Part shown: one piece after another, positions 6,789 to 8,980 of the stretch
Layout: the number at the start of each line of letters is the position of its first letter
Numbering within the stretch: the first letter of the stretch is position 1
Source of the DNA: Candidatus Nitrosopolaris nunavutensis
Lineage (GTDB): Archaea > Thermoproteota > Nitrososphaeria > Nitrososphaerales > Nitrososphaeraceae
Length of the DNA: 8,980 nt
Assembly (NCBI GenBank): GCA_002501855.1
Contig: DAOM01000265.1
Location: forward strand, 863-9,842
Direction: 5' to 3'
Made by a program: the position numbers and the translations under genes
Notes under the pieces: generated by a model
Databases searched by the model: none
Told to the model about the DNA's origin: nothing
The model's input: only the letters and a program-made list of their open reading frames with translations

Positions 6789-7418
6789 GTGCAATTTCAG
6801 CAGTATTCGAACGTCTTAGATGAGCTAGGATACTTCCCGCAATCTTCTAAAGCTGAGGCGATTCTTTATGATGCAGCCAAGAAATCAATCGACCGACTTG
6901 GAGAATCAGCTTCTAGAGCCTTGTTAGACCATATTTGTTCAATTAATGAATTATTAGAAAAGGAATTACTTACGAATTATGACTTATTTGAAAAGTCATT
7001 ATACAGAGTACTCAGAAAAGGAGCAGAGGTAATCCTTCATGATCTTAAAAGAGAATTGCTGGTACACGCTGTATTGATAGACCCAAATTTTACAATCAGC
7101 GACATTCGTAATCCACGACTCGCAATAAGTGATATTCTAAAACATATTCGTGCTGTTGAAACACTTGAATTTGTTCGTAAAATTCCATCACATATGCATG
7201 TCGCCTTTCTTTACGCAGACGAAAATTCTAAAGATGACATATTAGCTGCGTTTTTTGATACGAAGATAACAAGTAAGGCTACAAAGGGCCTTTTATCATC
7301 TAATAAACCAATTAACGACGACCTTAGTTACATGTCATATAAAGAACTTTTACAAAACCATCATACTGCAATCTTTCTTCGAAAGTCCGGAGACGGAATA
7401 GCGTTCAATTTGGAGTAA
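6789..7418 (+). CDS. Conserved-looking hypothetical protein with MEDS-like segment
   Basis: The protein has 209 residues. The frame opens after a TAA at 6750 and contains no ATG, so the GTG at 6789, preceded by AAGGAC, is the best start. Residues 1-95 are helical (DELGYFPQSSKAEAILYDAA, LLDHICSINELLEKELLTNY), followed by VHAVLIDPNFTISDI. Residues 120-156 read IRAVETLEFVRKI and HMHVAFLYADENSKDDILAAFF, resembling the start of a MEDS (methanogen/methylotroph DcmR sensory) domain. Such domains usually continue for a further ~100 residues, whereas only about 50 follow here (ending FLRKSGDGIAFNLE), so the domain is short or divergent. A cytoplasmic sensory or regulatory role is plausible. No DNA-binding motif or membrane segment is evident. 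The gene lies between the intact SDR and the inverted SDR relic. Confidence 0.6.
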   Translation: MQFQQYSNVLDELGYFPQSSKAEAILYDAAKKSIDRLGESASRALLDHICSINELLEKELLTNYDLFEKSLYRVLRKGAEVILHDLKRELLVHAVLIDPNFTISDIRNPRLAISDILKHIRAVETLEFVRKIPSHMHVAFLYADENSKDDILAAFFDTKITSKATKGLLSSNKPINDDLSYMSYKELLQNHHTAIFLRKSGDGIAFNLE

Positions 7419-7627
7419 CCTTGCTTTGTTGTTAACTATTTTGGTGATATCCCAGAAGTGGCCGCTAGCCGTTAGTTCAATAGCGTTATTCACGCGTAAT
7501 CAGTCGAGTCCCCTTAATACCGAGGATTGATTTGGTACTTATTATTAGACCTCTTAAATTGGAGGAATATTATTCTTGGGTTATATTCTGTATATCGTCT
7601 GCAGATATTTGATGATAAGCAGAACTA

Positions 7628-7855
7628 TTATTTGATATTTTGTATAATCATCTTTTGGAACTCTGAATATGGCATATTTTGTTTTGCTTCCAATAAACTA
7701 ACAGCATCGTTGCCGACTACATATCTAAATTCCGGCTTTTCAATTGATATAGCTTGGATTATAGTCTTTGCAACTTCTTCCAGTTGTGTTGCATTCTCAT
7801 GCCGTGAACTTGTTCGGATTGCCTTTGAGTCCGAATAAATCGTCTGTGTTCCCAA
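7628..7855 (-). pseudogene. C-terminal tail relic of a second SDR gene
   Basis: From ENATQLEEVAK to the stop, about 56 residues align with the last 57 residues of the intact SDR in this window (residues 227-283). By hand I count about 22 identities, including ENA, VAK, RY, EAK and IxQN. The catalytic Rossmann part is absent: upstream on the - strand the frame is closed by TGA and the nearest start is a weak TTG. The piece is therefore the 3' end of a lost paralogue, too diverged at DNA level to be a recent duplication. It is not expected to be functional. Confidence 0.75.
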
Positions 7856-7873
7856 TAACCTTACTCAACTAAG

Positions 7874-7891
7874 CAGATTATACAGATTATA
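7874..7891. repeat. 9-bp direct tandem repeat
   Basis: CAGATTATA is repeated twice without a gap, followed by CAGG, in the gene-free stretch beside the SDR relic. No function can be assigned. Confidence 0.8.
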
Positions 7892-7956
7892 CAGGTAACT
7901 AACAAAGATACAATATATCACATGATTACTGTAGGCGTAGAATAAAAACAAGGTGT

Positions 7957-7964
7957 GAAAAAAG
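7957..7964 (-). terminator. Possible oligo-T termination site
   Basis: On the - strand this is CTTTTTTC, about 60 bases after the stop of the gene ending at 8023. Archaeal termination often uses such T-runs without a hairpin. Weak evidence on its own. Confidence 0.25.
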
Positions 7965-8022
7965 AAGAGGAATATCAATCATTATTGCACTAGTGAACTA
8001 TAATAACCGGCTTTTTCTATGA

Positions 8023-8313
8023 TCACTTTGCTCCTGAGATTGCTTTTTTCAAATCGTTAAGGCTCATTACCGGGTGAAATTCTACCTTGGCACCCATCCA
8101 TTGAAACAACGGTTCAGCTAACGAGGGTATCTGATCTGTGCTTTGCATATCTACTACGAAGACTGCTACTCTATCGCCGTCAGCCTCAAAGAAGTATGAT
8201 GCTTCGGGCTTGACTTTGTTCACATAGTCTTCAAGATTCTTTAGAAAATTTGGATCTTGAATCATTTTGTTTCCCGCTTCTGTAGGAATTTTCGCACGAA
8301 CTATGAATCTCAT
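8023..8313 (-). CDS. Small conserved-looking protein, probable ferredoxin-like alpha/beta fold
   Basis: The 96-aa protein starts at ATG 8313 with beta strand MRFIVRAKIPTEAGNKM, then helix DPNFLKNLEDYVNKVK, a strand pair PEASYFFEADGDRVAVFVVDM, helix STDQIPSLAEPLFQWM, and AKVEFHPVMSLNDLKKA. This order suggests a small dimeric alpha+beta barrel. The EPLF...GAKVEFHPVM signature and overall layout match a widespread family of about 95-aa proteins in bacteria and thaumarchaea whose biochemical role is unknown to me; it is similar to DUF3303-type proteins. The length is typical, with no signal peptide or membrane segment. A CTTAAG box about 32 bases upstream could be its TATA element. It is transcribed in the same direction as the next gene on the right, with a 135-base gap and a T-run between them, so separate transcripts are likely. 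Confidence 0.7.
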   Translation of the reverse strand: MRFIVRAKIPTEAGNKMIQDPNFLKNLEDYVNKVKPEASYFFEADGDRVAVFVVDMQSTDQIPSLAEPLFQWMGAKVEFHPVMSLNDLKKAISGAK

Positions 8314-8396
8314 ATTTTCATTGGTAACAAGTCGGCCGCGCCCTTAAGTCTTCGTGACATTGATTTCGGTTTGAGTTGTGATTTTAATAGCAGAAT

Positions 8397-8403
8397 AAAA
8401 AAA
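8397..8403 (-). terminator. Possible oligo-T termination site
   Basis: A run of seven T on the - strand lies about 46 bases after the stop of the gene ending at 8449 and before the next gene. It is a plausible archaeal terminator by position only. Confidence 0.3.
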
Positions 8404-8448
8404 GTTCATTAACATTTCAGATAAAATCTCCCTTTCGTTTGATTTTTT

Positions 8449-8676
8449 CTAGTTCGTTCCCATGTCTTTTCTAGCGTTCATTTTGATCTCGTCTATTTGT
8501 TCATCTGTTAGACCGTGAGTCGATTTACATTCATATATCAAAACACATTCTAATTCGTGCACAGCAGTAGGTGTGATGCACGCTGGAATTTTGAGCTTTT
8601 CTCCGTTCAAGACACTAGTGTTCCTTAAAACTTGAAGCATGATTTCTCTTTTAATATTATCATCCTCTTCGAGCAT
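8449..8676 (-). CDS. Small hypothetical protein, 75 aa
   Basis: I do not recognise a named family. The ATG at 8676 begins MLEEDDNIKREIMLQVLRNT, an acidic-to-amphipathic helix. It is followed by GEKLKIPACITPTAVHELECVLIYECKST with three cysteines, and ends with an acidic helix (LTDEQIDEIKMNARKDM). The sequence has the composition of a compact soluble helical protein. The repeated Cys spacing could be redox or metal related, but there is no clear CxxC. The start region is overlapped in another frame by a short hydrophobic open frame (8625-8753), so the 5' boundary deserves caution; an internal Met at residue 13 is the alternative. Confidence 0.5.
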   Translation of the reverse strand: MLEEDDNIKREIMLQVLRNTSVLNGEKLKIPACITPTAVHELECVLIYECKSTHGLTDEQIDEIKMNARKDMGTN

Positions 8677-8753
8677 ACTACTTCTTGTAATTCTGATCCC
8701 TTTACCACTTTATTCGTTAAAAAAGCACCAATTGCTACAATGGGGGAAATCAT
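8625..8753 (-). other. Short hydrophobic open frame overlapping the 75-aa gene start
   Basis: The frame is open from 8819 down to the TAA at 8625-8627, with its only ATG at 8753 (42 aa). The upstream, start-less part reads NEFLGGYSAPQSTILFVKV and continues INMISPIVAIGAFLTNKVVK, a convincing single membrane helix followed by positive charges. After that it runs into the other gene in a different frame and loses protein-like character. It is either a remnant of a membrane protein gene or chance; no start codon precedes the helix. Confidence 0.2.
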
Positions 8754-8889
8754 ATTAATGACTTTGACAAATAATATAGTTGACTGAGGAGCGGAATATC
8801 CACCAAGAAATTCGTTAGTCTAACCGCTTTAGGTAAGTGAATAGCCTTACCCTTCAGTCCGATGTAACTATTTAGATTATAATCGCAAA

Positions 8890-8900
8890 TTTTATATAAT
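8890..8900 (+). promoter_or_regulatory. Strong TATA box of a gene beyond the right edge
   Basis: TTTTATATAAT is the best archaeal TATA match in the window. Transcription would start near 8921, inside the inverted repeat listed separately. An ATG occupies the last three bases of the window (8978-8980), so the controlled gene probably starts at or beyond the edge. Confidence 0.4.
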
Positions 8901-8968
8901 TAGAACCCTAAAGATATATCGTCTTTGAAAGGACTTCCAGGAATAAAGCGAAAATCTCTAGGGTTCTA
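8901..8968. repeat. 15-bp inverted repeat with 38-base spacer next to a TATA box
   Basis: The left arm TAGAACCCTAAAGAT (8901-8915) and right arm ATCTCTAGGGTTCTA (8954-8968) are reverse complements at 14 of 15 positions, including a perfect 10-bp outer part. The left arm abuts the TATA box and the right arm lies about 10 bases before the terminal ATG. It could be a pair of operator half-sites, an RNA stem in the leader, or element ends. The right arm by itself also contains CTCTA...TAGAG. Confidence 0.65.
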
Positions 8969-8980
8969 GAGTTCCTTATG

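Larger units (their letters stand above)
8677..8980. other. Right-edge region without a confident gene
   Basis: Apart from the hydrophobic open frame, TATA box and inverted repeat listed separately, this 304-base stretch holds a small 6-bp hairpin (GGTAAG at 8832-8837 with CTTACC at 8846-8851) and nothing else I can support. Confidence 0.5.

Noticed and set aside
7460..7520. tRNA-like sequence (TAGTTCAATAGCG ... AGTCGAGTCC)
   Set aside because: A D-arm-like stem can be drawn, but the anticodon loop would have six bases, the T-arm does not match GTTCRANNC, and no acceptor stem pairs.
7527..7838. 103-aa hydrophobic open frame on the + strand
   Set aside because: It is the antisense of the SDR tail relic, whose protein similarity to the intact SDR is clear.
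1..8980. CRISPR array, insertion sequence or transposase
   Set aside because: No regularly spaced repeats, no transposase motifs and no paired terminal repeats with target duplication were seen; the only inverted repeat is the short one at the right edge.

Overview
The window is AT-rich, and its gene content points to an archaeon, most likely a soil-type ammonia-oxidising thaumarchaeon (Nitrososphaera/Nitrosocosmicus-like). I base this on family resemblance: a ribbon-helix-helix protein, a CPCCG zinc-ribbon mini-protein, a cyclase-like/receiver fusion, a MEDS-like protein and TATA-type promoter boxes with short leaders. No database search was possible, so the lineage is an inference.

Left part (1-2417, all + strand): a ribbon-helix-helix protein cut by the left edge and carrying an Asn run; a 61-aa unknown; a small zinc-ribbon protein; and a 410-aa fusion of a degenerate class III nucleotidyl-cyclase domain with a complete receiver domain. 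These look like small regulatory or signalling genes.

Middle part (2418-5571, mostly - strand): a SAM-methyltransferase pseudogene (in-frame stop, frameshift, lost C-terminus) converges on the fusion gene. Next is a frame-broken relic of an AAA/ABC-type ATPase. It lies directly downstream of, and on the same strand as, an intact 454-aa TIR-domain protein whose long C-terminal region I cannot assign. The TIR gene plus ATPase relic is the best candidate for an undescribed system, perhaps a defence or NAD-related module whose second gene has decayed. Beyond it lies a probable broken C2H2 zinc-finger micro-gene.

Right part (5740-8980): an intact short-chain dehydrogenase (+); a 209-aa protein with a MEDS-like segment (+); on the - strand the C-terminal tail of a second, otherwise lost SDR paralogue; then two small conserved-looking - strand genes. 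The window ends in a strong TATA box followed by a 15-bp inverted repeat, probably the control region of a gene beyond the right edge.

The most distinctive property is the density of gene relics (methyltransferase, ATPase, zinc finger, SDR tail, possibly a membrane ORF) between intact genes. This suggests a degrading accessory region. Some single-base frameshifts could instead be assembly errors, but the truncated ends could not.
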